From Pelagicoccus albus (GTDB lineage: Bacteria; Verrucomicrobiota; Verrucomicrobiia; Opitutales; Opitutaceae), in assembly GCF_014230145.1 (NCBI RefSeq), contig NZ_JACHVC010000012.1:377001-441000 (forward strand): a stretch of 64,000 nt of DNA, written 5' to 3'. Within the stretch, counting starts at the first letter, position 1, and each line of letters begins with the position of its first letter. A program made the position numbers and the translations under genes. Positions 26,769 through 35,284 of the stretch are shown in pieces. The notes under the pieces are model-generated. The model worked only from the letters and a program-made list of their open reading frames with translations. It ran no database searches and was not told where the DNA came from.

Positions 26769-26834
26769 ATCGATCGTTCGCAGCGTTAGGAATGTCAGTA
26801 TTCAGTTCCGCTAATACCGGAAAAGCAGACCTTA

Positions 26835-28670
26835 TCATCGAAGCGGTACGATCTCCGGCATTTCCTTTGCCTCACTCTTCTCCTTCTCAAGCCTGTCGAA
26901 CCAAGAGGCTTTCAGAACGAAACAACAGAGCATAAACACGCCGACGCATATCCACATCGACTTGAACTCCTTGATCACGAGGAAAATGGGGATCACCACC
27001 AGCATGAAGTGCCAAACAGTGCCTACCGCCACGTTCACGATATGACGCGGCCAGTCCCGGTTAGGAGCCACCTCTGGTTCTTGCAAACGCAGGTACTGCA
27101 AAACCGGCCCCCAAGCTCCCCAAGGCCGAACTTGTTTGTAGAAACGACCCAAGGTTTCGAAGTCCTCCGGACGAGAGAGTAAACTCCCCGCAACCGTGGC
27201 GGCCAGCGAGACCAAGAAGATTCCGGGAAATACCTGTATGTAGGAGGTCCCTGGCAGCAGCTCAGGTAGGACAAAAGAGCTCACGATTCCGCCCATCATT
27301 CCACAAAAGTAGCCAATCCCATTCAACCGCCACCAGTGCCATTTCAGTAAGTTCGGAGCCGCATAGCCGCCCCATAAGCCACTCACAATCCAGCCCATGA
27401 TGTCATTGATGCTCTCCATGAAATAGCTGAGGGCCACGCCGATACCGACCACCAAAAACGAAGCCAGATAACAGAAGCGGATGTAGCTGCTAGAGCTCAG
27501 GTTGGGACGCAGGTATCGTTTGTAGATATCATTAACTAAGTAGGCGGTCCCGGCATTGATAGTGGAGTCAAAGGTGGACATGAAGGCCGCCAAAAAGCCT
27601 ACGATGATGAGGCCCTTCAATCCGATGGGCACAAACTCTCGGATCACGTGCGGGAGCATGAGCTCATGATCAAAAGCGGGATCCTGCAAACGCAGGTCCG
27701 TCGAGTAAAAGACCAGACCCAAAACCGTGATACCGGTGACCAATATCCAGCGAGGAAAAAGAGCTAAAGACACCACACCGCTCATGAGGGCCGCCTCCCG
27801 CGGATTCCGGGTGGCGAGGATGCGCTGCATATCGAAATTGGGAGCAGGGCCGGCCACGCTGACCAAAAAGCCCTTCAGCAGCATCATCATGAAAAACGGA
27901 AAAAACAGCTCGTAGCCCTGCAGGGCGATTATGTCGTCGAGCTGCGGTAGCAAATTGCTCCAATCCAAATCCAGCTCACGCCCGAACCACAAGCTGGCCC
28001 AGCCATCCGGGGTCACCTCTCGTATCGATTCCGCCGTAGTCAGGGTCATGGCGAAATAGCCCATCACGATGGAGATCGCCACCAGGAGGGAAAATTGGAC
28101 CACATCGGTGAAAATCACGCTGCGAATGCCCCCCATGGAAGCGTACACCAATGAGACGCCCACAAGGATCGCCGCATAAGTGGTGGGCTCGAGCGTAGGC
28201 GGCAGAAAGGCGGACGCGAAGCCCGCCAGCCCCTTGAACGCGTAAGCGGAAAACCCAACCACGCCGAGAATAGCGAAAACCACCACTGCGAGGCGGGACA
28301 TTTCCAAGCCCAATGGATTTTTGAACCGGGTTGTCATCCAATCGCCTCCTGTCAGCGCCCCCGAGCGGCGAATCCACTGGGACAGGTAGACCATGAGAAA
28401 CACCTGATTAAAAGTTGGCCAGAGCCACGGAAGCCAAGCCCCCTTCGCTCCATAAACAAAAACCACCGATACCAGCCACATTGTTCCGGCGATATCGAAC
28501 ATGGAAGACGCATTAGAAATGCCCAGCAAGTACCAGGGCACTTTACGTCCTCCCAAAAAATAGGAATCCAGATCCGCCCCGGCTTTCCGCAAAGACAGAG
28601 CTCCAAAAGCGAGCACAGTCAGCAGGTACAGGCAAATTAGGCAAAGGTCTATCAGATGGAGCTCCATCAA
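26835..28670 (-). CDS. Sodium:solute symporter (SSS family)
   Basis: A 611-residue membrane protein with about 13-14 helices. SYFLGGRKVPWYLLGISNAS is the SSS-family start region, and the sodium-site helix GLIIVGFLAAFMSTFDSTIN is present. It imports an organic solute with Na+ across the inner membrane. Relatives in marine Verrucomicrobiota often sit beside sugar or sulfatase genes, but none are adjacent here, so the substrate stays open. It appears to be a single transcription unit, 127 bases downstream of the pntAA start on the same strand. Confidence 0.9.
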   Translation of the reverse strand: MMELHLIDLCLICLYLLTVLAFGALSLRKAGADLDSYFLGGRKVPWYLLGISNASSMFDIAGTMWLVSVVFVYGAKGAWLPWLWPTFNQVFLMVYLSQWIRRSGALTGGDWMTTRFKNPLGLEMSRLAVVVFAILGVVGFSAYAFKGLAGFASAFLPPTLEPTTYAAILVGVSLVYASMGGIRSVIFTDVVQFSLLVAISIVMGYFAMTLTTAESIREVTPDGWASLWFGRELDLDWSNLLPQLDDIIALQGYELFFPFFMMMLLKGFLVSVAGPAPNFDMQRILATRNPREAALMSGVVSLALFPRWILVTGITVLGLVFYSTDLRLQDPAFDHELMLPHVIREFVPIGLKGLIIVGFLAAFMSTFDSTINAGTAYLVNDIYKRYLRPNLSSSSYIRFCYLASFLVVGIGVALSYFMESINDIMGWIVSGLWGGYAAPNLLKWHWWRLNGIGYFCGMMGGIVSSFVLPELLPGTSYIQVFPGIFLVSLAATVAGSLLSRPEDFETLGRFYKQVRPWGAWGPVLQYLRLQEPEVAPNRDWPRHIVNVAVGTVWHFMLVVIPIFLVIKEFKSMWICVGVFMLCCFVLKASWFDRLEKEKSEAKEMPEIVPLR

Positions 28671-28822
28671 AAGGTAGGCATACGGGCGGCGAAGGGCTCG
28701 GAGAGAGGATCGCGATAACTAGAGAGTTGGGTGGCGGCTCAAGGGGATGCAATGCCTAACACCGCAAAGGCGAAAAGGCCTCCAAGGAATCGAATCAGCT
28801 AAATCAGGGGATGAACAAGGCC

Positions 28823-29242
28823 CTACTCGGACTCCTCGTCTTCTTTGAGATAGCTCATCTCAACAGCCACGACCTCTTTGGGCACGTTCCGCATGAAAAC
28901 TCGCATGAACAACTCGTCCCCGCCATTGTAGGCTGTATCGAAATCCTTGCGACGCACAGTGTAGCTCTTTTCCCAGACCACCTCTTCTGCTTCGTCGTAT
29001 CCTTCAAATTCCACTTTGGAAACCGGGGCGATCATACGCTTCGACTTTACCCTCATACGGCAAGTGAGTAGCCAGCCATCGTCTTTCTTGTGGAAAGCCT
29101 CCCCCTCGAAAAACGCCTTTTCGCTGTCGGCGATCTCGAAGGACCAGACAGGCGCTTCTTGGGCTCGCACTCCCGCGATGCTGATTATTACTGCTCCGAG
29201 AGCCACCCAACGTAGCCCAAACCTCAAAATCGTATCCCTCAT
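28823..29242 (-). CDS. Small secreted hypothetical protein
   Basis: A 139-residue protein with a signal peptide (LRWVALGAVIISIAGVRAQ). The beta-rich mature part has EAPVWSFEIADSEKAFFEG, a run of alternating strands and VVAVEMSYLKEDEESE at the end. I do not recognise a family. The ATG at 29242 is chosen because GAGG sits seven bases before it; earlier in-frame ATGs lack such a site. It starts 22 bases after the stop of the GcvR-like gene and is probably co-transcribed with it. Confidence 0.65.
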   Translation of the reverse strand: MRDTILRFGLRWVALGAVIISIAGVRAQEAPVWSFEIADSEKAFFEGEAFHKKDDGWLLTCRMRVKSKRMIAPVSKVEFEGYDEAEEVVWEKSYTVRRKDFDTAYNGGDELFMRVFMRNVPKEVVAVEMSYLKEDEESE

Positions 29243-29264
29243 AGTTTTCCTCATTTCAGCCAAA

Positions 29265-29786
29265 TTAATCGGACTCGAAACTGACATCGACCATCAGGTC
29301 GGCAGCTATCAGCTCCAAGTCGCTACGCAATTCAGACACATCGCAATCCTCGGGGATGCAAACGCGAGCCGTCACCTCGAAAATCGCTTCACCGGACATT
29401 GGGGCGCTCCGGCACTCTGAAGACAAATCTTCCACGTTCACTCCACGGCGAGTGAAGGCGTTCGCAATGTGGCTAACGATACCCGGACGGTCATTGCCCA
29501 CGATTTCGATCGTAGCGACCTCGTGGCAAGCGCCGCCAGACGAGCCATCCGCATCCTTCAGCACGATGCTCATTCCCTTCTCTTCCAACTGTCGCAAAGC
29601 GTCCAGAAGCTCATCGCGCCGTCCTTCTGCCGCTCCGATCCGCAAAACCCCGGCGAATTGCCCGCCTAGATTGCACATCCGGCTCTCCAGCCAATTCCCG
29701 CCGGCCGCTTTCACGGTCGAGGCGATCAGTTCCACCAGACCCGTCCGATCCGGACCGATCACCGACATAACGATAGGGGTTTCCAT
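29265..29786 (-). CDS. Tandem ACT-domain protein, GcvR-like
   Basis: A 173-residue protein with two ACT domains. The first starts PIVMSVIGPDRTGLVELIAS and continues with LESRMCNLGGQFAGVLRI. The second starts TIEIVGNDRPGIVSHIANAF and includes VNVEDLSSECRSAPMSG. This is the layout of the glycine cleavage system repressor GcvR, which senses glycine and binds a regulator rather than DNA. No gcvA or gcv genes are nearby, so the exact partner is unknown. Confidence 0.8.
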   Translation of the reverse strand: METPIVMSVIGPDRTGLVELIASTVKAAGGNWLESRMCNLGGQFAGVLRIGAAEGRRDELLDALRQLEEKGMSIVLKDADGSSGGACHEVATIEIVGNDRPGIVSHIANAFTRRGVNVEDLSSECRSAPMSGEAIFEVTARVCIPEDCDVSELRSDLELIAADLMVDVSFESD

Positions 29787-29876
29787 AACGCTCGGCAGCC
29801 TAGCTAAGAGTCCTAGCCAAACAATCCAAATCCCTGTTTCCGAGGCCTTAACAGGTCAAAAACACAATCTAAGAGA

Positions 29877-30986
29877 TTGCGACGGGATAAAAGCGCGTCT
29901 TTCAATGTCACACTTCGACACAACACGAACCTTGTCACCGCATTGGACTCCCCACAGCACACCATCGAAGTTGAACAACTCCACAAACGTTTCGGCAAAG
30001 TTGAAGCCGTGAACGGAATCAGCTTCCAAGTCGAAAAAGGACAGATCGTTGGATTTCTGGGTCCCAATGGAGCCGGCAAATCCACCACCATGCGCATTCT
30101 CACCGGCTACAATCGGGCTAGCTCCGGAGTGGCCAAAATTTGCGGGGTGCCTGTGACGGAAGACCCGCATTTCATAAAACGGCGAATCGGCTACATGCCG
30201 GAAAACAATCCCCTCCCCCTCGACCTCCGCGTTCGCGAATACCTGAAGTATCGGGCCAAAGTGAAGGAGATCCCCTTCTCCGAGCGTCGCCGCGCCATCG
30301 AAAACGCCTTGGAAGCCTGCGACCTTTTGAGAGCCCAAGACCGTATCATCGGAAAACTTTCCAAGGGCTATCGGCAACGGGTCGGCATCGCAGATGCCAT
30401 CCTAGCCAACCCTGACGTGATCATCATGGACGAGCCGACCATCGGGCTCGATCCGCACCAAGTGGTCATGATCCGCGATCTGATCGCCTCCCTTCGCGGA
30501 CGCATGACCGTGATCATCTCCTCCCACATCCTTCCGGAGATCGAGATGACCTGCGACCAGATCATCATCATCAATCACGGAAAAATCGTGGGCAAAGGCT
30601 CTCCGGAGGAGTTGCGAGAAACCTTCATCGGACACACCACCTACGAGGTCGAAATCCACGGAACCATCGACAAGCTGGAACAGGCCCTCGCCTCCATCGC
30701 CCCGGAATTGGAAATTGAACGGACTTCCGAACGGGATGCGGACGGATTCGCCACTGTGGAAATCCAAATCAAAGGCCCGCAAGACTACAGAGAGCAGCTT
30801 TTCCAGACCTTGTCCGCCCATCCGGACTTACGACCTCGCTCCCTGCGAAGCAAGAAGGCTCCCCTCGAGGATGTCTTTCTTGCCGCGACCCGACGCAGCT
30901 GGGACGAAGTGGACGAAGAGCTCGTCGACACGCAAACGGTACCAGCCAGCGAACCTAGCATCCAGCACCCAGCACCCAAAAACTAG
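29877..30986 (+). CDS. ABC transporter ATPase, GldA-like
   Basis: A 369-residue ATPase with Walker A GPNGAGKST, signature LSKGYRQRVGIA, Walker B VIIMDEPTIGLD and a C-terminal extension after the core, as in GldA/NosF/CcmA-type proteins. It leads a five-gene operon (ATPase, permease, GldG-like, DUF4340, AsmA-like). The chosen ATG gives a 25-residue leader that is not conserved-looking. A TTG at 29943 (LDSPQHTIEVEQLHKRFG) is a good alternative start. The operon probably forms an exporter or an envelope-active complex. In Bacteroidota, Gld homologs support gliding, but that role is not shown here. Confidence 0.88.
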   Translation: MRRDKSASFNVTLRHNTNLVTALDSPQHTIEVEQLHKRFGKVEAVNGISFQVEKGQIVGFLGPNGAGKSTTMRILTGYNRASSGVAKICGVPVTEDPHFIKRRIGYMPENNPLPLDLRVREYLKYRAKVKEIPFSERRRAIENALEACDLLRAQDRIIGKLSKGYRQRVGIADAILANPDVIIMDEPTIGLDPHQVVMIRDLIASLRGRMTVIISSHILPEIEMTCDQIIIINHGKIVGKGSPEELRETFIGHTTYEVEIHGTIDKLEQALASIAPELEIERTSERDADGFATVEIQIKGPQDYREQLFQTLSAHPDLRPRSLRSKKAPLEDVFLAATRRSWDEVDEELVDTQTVPASEPSIQHPAPKN

Positions 30987-30988
30987 CT

Positions 30989-31750
30989 TTGAGACACTAC
31001 CTTACGCTCCTTCGAAACGAGATCTGGCGCCTCCTAATCAGCCCCAGCAGCTACATCGCGGGCTTTCTGTTCCTGCTGGTCATGGGCTTCCTCTTCCAGT
31101 GGATGCTACGCCTCTATACCTCGGATCCCCAAGACGAGACGCCTAGTGTCCTCTTCTTCCGCATGTTTTTCATCCCGGTATTTTTCATGGTCCCTCTGCT
31201 GACCATGCGCTCGGTAGCGGAGGAGCGTCGCTCCGGAACAATCGAAACGCTCCTCACGACCCCCGTGACCATAACGGAAATCGTGCTGGCGAAATTCACA
31301 GCCAGCTACCTCTACTACTGCTCCCTCTGGCTCATAACCGCCTCCTTCCACTTTATCTTTTTTGCCTACGCCCAAAGAGATACGCCCCTGGACCCCTATC
31401 CGCTCCTGGGCGGCTATGGATACATTTTCTTAAGCGGCACCCTCTTTCTCTCGCTGGGCATCTTCGCGAGCTCTTTGACCAAAAGCCAATTGGTAGCTGG
31501 GATTCTTGGGTTCACGCTCGTCTTCGGATTCATCGTGATCGGCAGCAACATCGAAGACCTCTCCGTGCTCGCCAGCGGACAAACTCGCTGGATTCGACAA
31601 TTCGCGGACCACACCGACGCCCTCCAGCACATGGGCGACTTTTCTTCCGGCATCATCGATACCCGAGCCATCGTGCTCTATCTGAGCAGCGCCTCTACCT
31701 TCCTATTTCTCAGCGTACTCGCCATAGAGTACCGAGACGGCACCTCCTAG
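30989..31750 (+). CDS. ABC transporter permease, GldF-like
   Basis: A 253-residue protein with six membrane helices. MRSVAEERRSGTIETLLTTP after helix 2 is the hallmark of ABC-2 type permeases such as GldF and NosY. It begins with a TTG codon two bases after the ATPase stop, so translation is coupled. With the ATPase it forms the inner-membrane channel of the complex. Confidence 0.88.
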   Translation: MRHYLTLLRNEIWRLLISPSSYIAGFLFLLVMGFLFQWMLRLYTSDPQDETPSVLFFRMFFIPVFFMVPLLTMRSVAEERRSGTIETLLTTPVTITEIVLAKFTASYLYYCSLWLITASFHFIFFAYAQRDTPLDPYPLLGGYGYIFLSGTLFLSLGIFASSLTKSQLVAGILGFTLVFGFIVIGSNIEDLSVLASGQTRWIRQFADHTDALQHMGDFSSGIIDTRAIVLYLSSASTFLFLSVLAIEYRDGTS

Positions 31751-31777
31751 ACGAGAAGAGCAGTTACCGATTCCCAC

Positions 31778-33262
31778 ATGAGTCAATTGGACCAATCCAA
31801 CCTCAAACGATACACCGATCGCTTCCAAGCCATCGTACAGATCGTACTCGTTCTGCTGATACTGGTAGCCGTGAACTACATCGGCATGCGCACCTATCAG
31901 CGCATCGACATGACCGAGAGCAACCTGTACTCGCTTTCCCCTGAAACGAAGGCCTACCTCGCCCAGCTTCAGCAGCCGATAGAAGTCTACGTAACCATTT
32001 CCGAAGAATCCAAAGTGGCCACCTCGGACCAGATGGCAACTCAGATAGACGTCTATAAAGACGTTACCAATCTCCTCCGCGAATACGAGTACGCTACCCG
32101 CAACCAAGGCGAGAACAGCATCACGGTAGAAAACCTAAATATCTACAGCGAAACCAGCCGAGCCAAGAAGCTAGGCATCGAATCTCCCGAAGTCATCGTC
32201 TTCAAGTCCGGCGACCGCAAGCGGCTTGTAAGTATCAGCGAGCTCTATCGGGTTCGCGATTCCGAGATGCGTGAGTTCATAGGAGAAAACGTATTCACCC
32301 GCTCCATACTTGAAATCGTCGAGACTTCAGAACCAACCCTTTACTTCACCTCAGGACACGGTGAACTTTCCGCCTCCGACGTTTCCGCGGCCACCGGAGC
32401 CTCGGCTTTGTTCAATCAACTGAAAGCTCGCAACTTCGAAGCGAAATCGATCGATTTGAGCAACGTCGAAAGCGTACCGGAAGATGCCGCCCTTGTCGTG
32501 ATTGCCGCTCCGCAAACCCGTTTTCTCCCCCAAGAAAAGCTTCTCTTGGAAAACTATCTCAACAAGCGAGCCGGACGGGTGCTGGCTTTCTTAGAAACTG
32601 GACAAGAGCATGGGCTGGAAGAACTTTTCTTAGACTGGGGTATCCTATCCGAGGATACGCTCGTGGTCGAGCCGGACCCTAACTACATCATAAACGGCGG
32701 AGACCTCATGATCCGACGTTTCTCGCAACATCCAGTCACCTTAAGTCTATACGAACAGGGTATTCCGGTTATTACCGATCGTGCTTCATCGGTGCGGGAA
32801 GATCCCTGGCGTCCGGTGGATGATTCACTGATCGTAACCGAGCTTCTGGCCACTTCCGACAAAAGCTGGGCCGACCACAACTACCGCAATATCAGTCGGC
32901 CCACTTTCGACGACACCTTGGACCTCGCTGGGCCCATCACCATTGGAGCAATCGCGGAGCGGCAAGTTGACTCCTCTCTCGGCATCACTTTGCCGGGCGG
33001 AAAGCTCACTGTATTTGGAACTTCCAACTTCATATCCAACCAAAGGATACAAGCTTCCGGAAACCTGTACCTAGCGCTCAACGCTATCAACTACTCGGTA
33101 GATCGACACACCCGCTTAAACATTCCTCCTAGACCAATCGAAAAAGTGAAGCTCGACCTAAGCATCGAGCAGCTTCACCTAGCCCGCTACCTTATTTGGT
33201 TCGGCCCGCCAGCCATCATCGGACTTTTCGGCCTGCTCGTCTACCTCACTAGACGCAACTGA
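31778..33262 (+). CDS. GldG-family ABC auxiliary protein
   Basis: A 494-residue protein with one N-terminal helix (residues 13-34), a large periplasmic GldG-type region and one C-terminal helix (LIWFGPPAIIGLFGLLVYLT). Typical blocks are TESNLYSLSPETKAYLAQLQ and LYFTSGHGELSASDVS. GldG-like proteins accompany GldA/GldF pairs and are required with them. It follows the permease by 27 bases. Annotation as an 'uncharacterised ABC auxiliary component' is usual in this phylum. Confidence 0.85.
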   Translation: MSQLDQSNLKRYTDRFQAIVQIVLVLLILVAVNYIGMRTYQRIDMTESNLYSLSPETKAYLAQLQQPIEVYVTISEESKVATSDQMATQIDVYKDVTNLLREYEYATRNQGENSITVENLNIYSETSRAKKLGIESPEVIVFKSGDRKRLVSISELYRVRDSEMREFIGENVFTRSILEIVETSEPTLYFTSGHGELSASDVSAATGASALFNQLKARNFEAKSIDLSNVESVPEDAALVVIAAPQTRFLPQEKLLLENYLNKRAGRVLAFLETGQEHGLEELFLDWGILSEDTLVVEPDPNYIINGGDLMIRRFSQHPVTLSLYEQGIPVITDRASSVREDPWRPVDDSLIVTELLATSDKSWADHNYRNISRPTFDDTLDLAGPITIGAIAERQVDSSLGITLPGGKLTVFGTSNFISNQRIQASGNLYLALNAINYSVDRHTRLNIPPRPIEKVKLDLSIEQLHLARYLIWFGPPAIIGLFGLLVYLTRRN

Positions 33263-33312
33263 GCCCCCTCTGGAAGCCAACTTTACCGAATCACTCTACA
33301 CCCTTTCCAGCC

Positions 33313-35280
33313 GTGCGCCTTAAAATTACGCTAACACTACTCGCCATCCTCCTCGGCTTGCTGACTTATATTTTCTACATCGATAGCCGTAGCGAGTCGG
33401 GAGATGCAGACGAACAAAAAGCCAGTGTACTGGGAGACCTCGCCATCGGACTGGATTACCTCAGTATCGAAAACAACAATACCGGGCAAAAGATCACTCT
33501 CGAACGCGATGGAAATCGCTGGATGCTAAAAGAGCCCTACCTTTGGCCTGCCAACGAATTCGCAGTGCAAAGCATTCTCACAGAACTTCGCTTCCTGGAG
33601 AGGATCTCTAGTTTTGAGACCAATGTTTTTTCCAACTCCGGCGTCTCGCTTCCGGACTACGGACTAAGCCCTTCCCAGTTCGCTATCCAGATCGGACGTG
33701 GCGAACAGCGCTCCACGCTGCACATCGGCAAGCCCACCGAGATCGGAAACAATCTCTACATCCTCTCCATAGACAAGAGCCACGTGCACGTGGTTAACCG
33801 CTCGCTGCTCGACGCCATTTCAATCAACCTCGACACTCTTCGCTCCAACCGCCTGTTCGACATCGCCGTCTTCGAGGCGACCTCCTGGAATATTCAGGTG
33901 CGCGAGCCAAACCGTGATCTGCGAGCTTGGTTTTCTCGCAATGGCGACAACTGGGTATTCGAAACGCCTATACGGGCCCGTGCTGATTCAGAAGCGGTCA
34001 ATGTTCTCCTGAACCGTTGCCTCAGCTTGGAGGCGGATTCCATCGTCGCCCCTGCCCCCACCAACCTTTCCCCTTACGGCCTGCAAAATCCAGTCTACCG
34101 GATCGCGATCGAATCGGATCAGAGCCGCGAAGTTTTGGAGATCGGAGAAAAAATCTCCCCCGACTCCGAGTTCCGTTACGCCAAACGGGAAAGCCGCCCT
34201 TCAGTCTTCCAGCTTCGTATCGACTTCCTCGACATCCTTGCCAACGCCCAAACCAGACTCCGCGAACGTCGTATTTTCGAATTGGATGTAACTGCGGCCA
34301 GCACCGCCACCATCGAGCGTCGCGACCAACCGCCTCTCACCTTGCAAAAGCTGGAAGACGGCACTTGGGAGCTCGTGGTTAGGGACGAGAGCCAAGGTAT
34401 CCAAACTTTAAGCGGCGACTCGAAATCGATCAACCGCCTCTTGAAGTGGCTAGACGAATTGAAGGCCGTTCCAGACACCGGGTTCGTCAACGACGCCCCA
34501 TCCGACCCGCAGAAGGAAGTCTACGGCGTCGAAGTGCCCGAGTATTCAATCACTGTATACTCCAACCGCATCTATGGTCAGGACAATCCTCTGCCGGAGT
34601 TGAAGTCCGAGACGCTTCTCATCGGGGAACGAACTCCCGAAGATCGGACCGAAAGCTACGTCATGATCGAGGGAAGAAATTTCATCTACGCGACCTACAA
34701 CGAAATCTTCGATCAGATCGACAACAACCCGTCACGCTTCAAAGACCGAACCGTGATCTCGCTGCCGGCCGCATCCCGAATCTCGAAAATCGCTATCGAA
34801 CGCCTTTTGGATAATAGCATCGTTCTTGAGCAGGAGATCGCCCCTGACAGCGATCCAGAAAGCGGCCCCGCAAAGTTGGCTGGCATCGTATCCAACCTGA
34901 AAGTGGAGGAATACCTGACCGATGGCTTTACGCGAACCGTTCCCATCGCCGGACGCGACACGCCTTGGGCCTACCAACTCATCGCGACTGTTAGTTCTGA
35001 GGATGCAGACGAATCGATCACTCAGCAGATCGAAATCTTCGTTTCCGAAACCACCGGCGGCCCCTTGCTCTATGGAGGCATAGCTCGCTCTAATCAGGGA
35101 TTCAGATTCGGTATCGATTTCATAGATACCTTCTCGAAACTCGTTTTCGACCGAGTTCCACGGGAAAAGCCGGAAGACCCTTTCAGCTCAAAACCTCTCC
35201 CAGAGACGACCGATAGCGAGCCAATCCCCGAACCCCCTCTGGAAGACGTAGTCGACGCCCCACCTGCCCCCGCTGAATAG
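33313..35280 (+). CDS. DUF4340-repeat periplasmic protein
   Basis: A 655-residue protein starting at GTG with one N-terminal helix (LTLLAILLGLLTYIFYI). It then has repeated DUF4340 units, recognised by strands such as ITLERDGNRWMLKEPYLWPA, F-x-S/A-x-I-G and SPYGLQNPVYRIAIESDQ. A Pro/Glu-rich tail ends the protein. DUF4340 genes habitually follow GldG-like genes, and the function is unknown. It lies 50 bases after the GldG-like gene and four bases before the AsmA-like gene. Confidence 0.85.
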   Translation: MRLKITLTLLAILLGLLTYIFYIDSRSESGDADEQKASVLGDLAIGLDYLSIENNNTGQKITLERDGNRWMLKEPYLWPANEFAVQSILTELRFLERISSFETNVFSNSGVSLPDYGLSPSQFAIQIGRGEQRSTLHIGKPTEIGNNLYILSIDKSHVHVVNRSLLDAISINLDTLRSNRLFDIAVFEATSWNIQVREPNRDLRAWFSRNGDNWVFETPIRARADSEAVNVLLNRCLSLEADSIVAPAPTNLSPYGLQNPVYRIAIESDQSREVLEIGEKISPDSEFRYAKRESRPSVFQLRIDFLDILANAQTRLRERRIFELDVTAASTATIERRDQPPLTLQKLEDGTWELVVRDESQGIQTLSGDSKSINRLLKWLDELKAVPDTGFVNDAPSDPQKEVYGVEVPEYSITVYSNRIYGQDNPLPELKSETLLIGERTPEDRTESYVMIEGRNFIYATYNEIFDQIDNNPSRFKDRTVISLPAASRISKIAIERLLDNSIVLEQEIAPDSDPESGPAKLAGIVSNLKVEEYLTDGFTRTVPIAGRDTPWAYQLIATVSSEDADESITQQIEIFVSETTGGPLLYGGIARSNQGFRFGIDFIDTFSKLVFDRVPREKPEDPFSSKPLPETTDSEPIPEPPLEDVVDAPPAPAE

Positions 35281-35284
35281 GGCT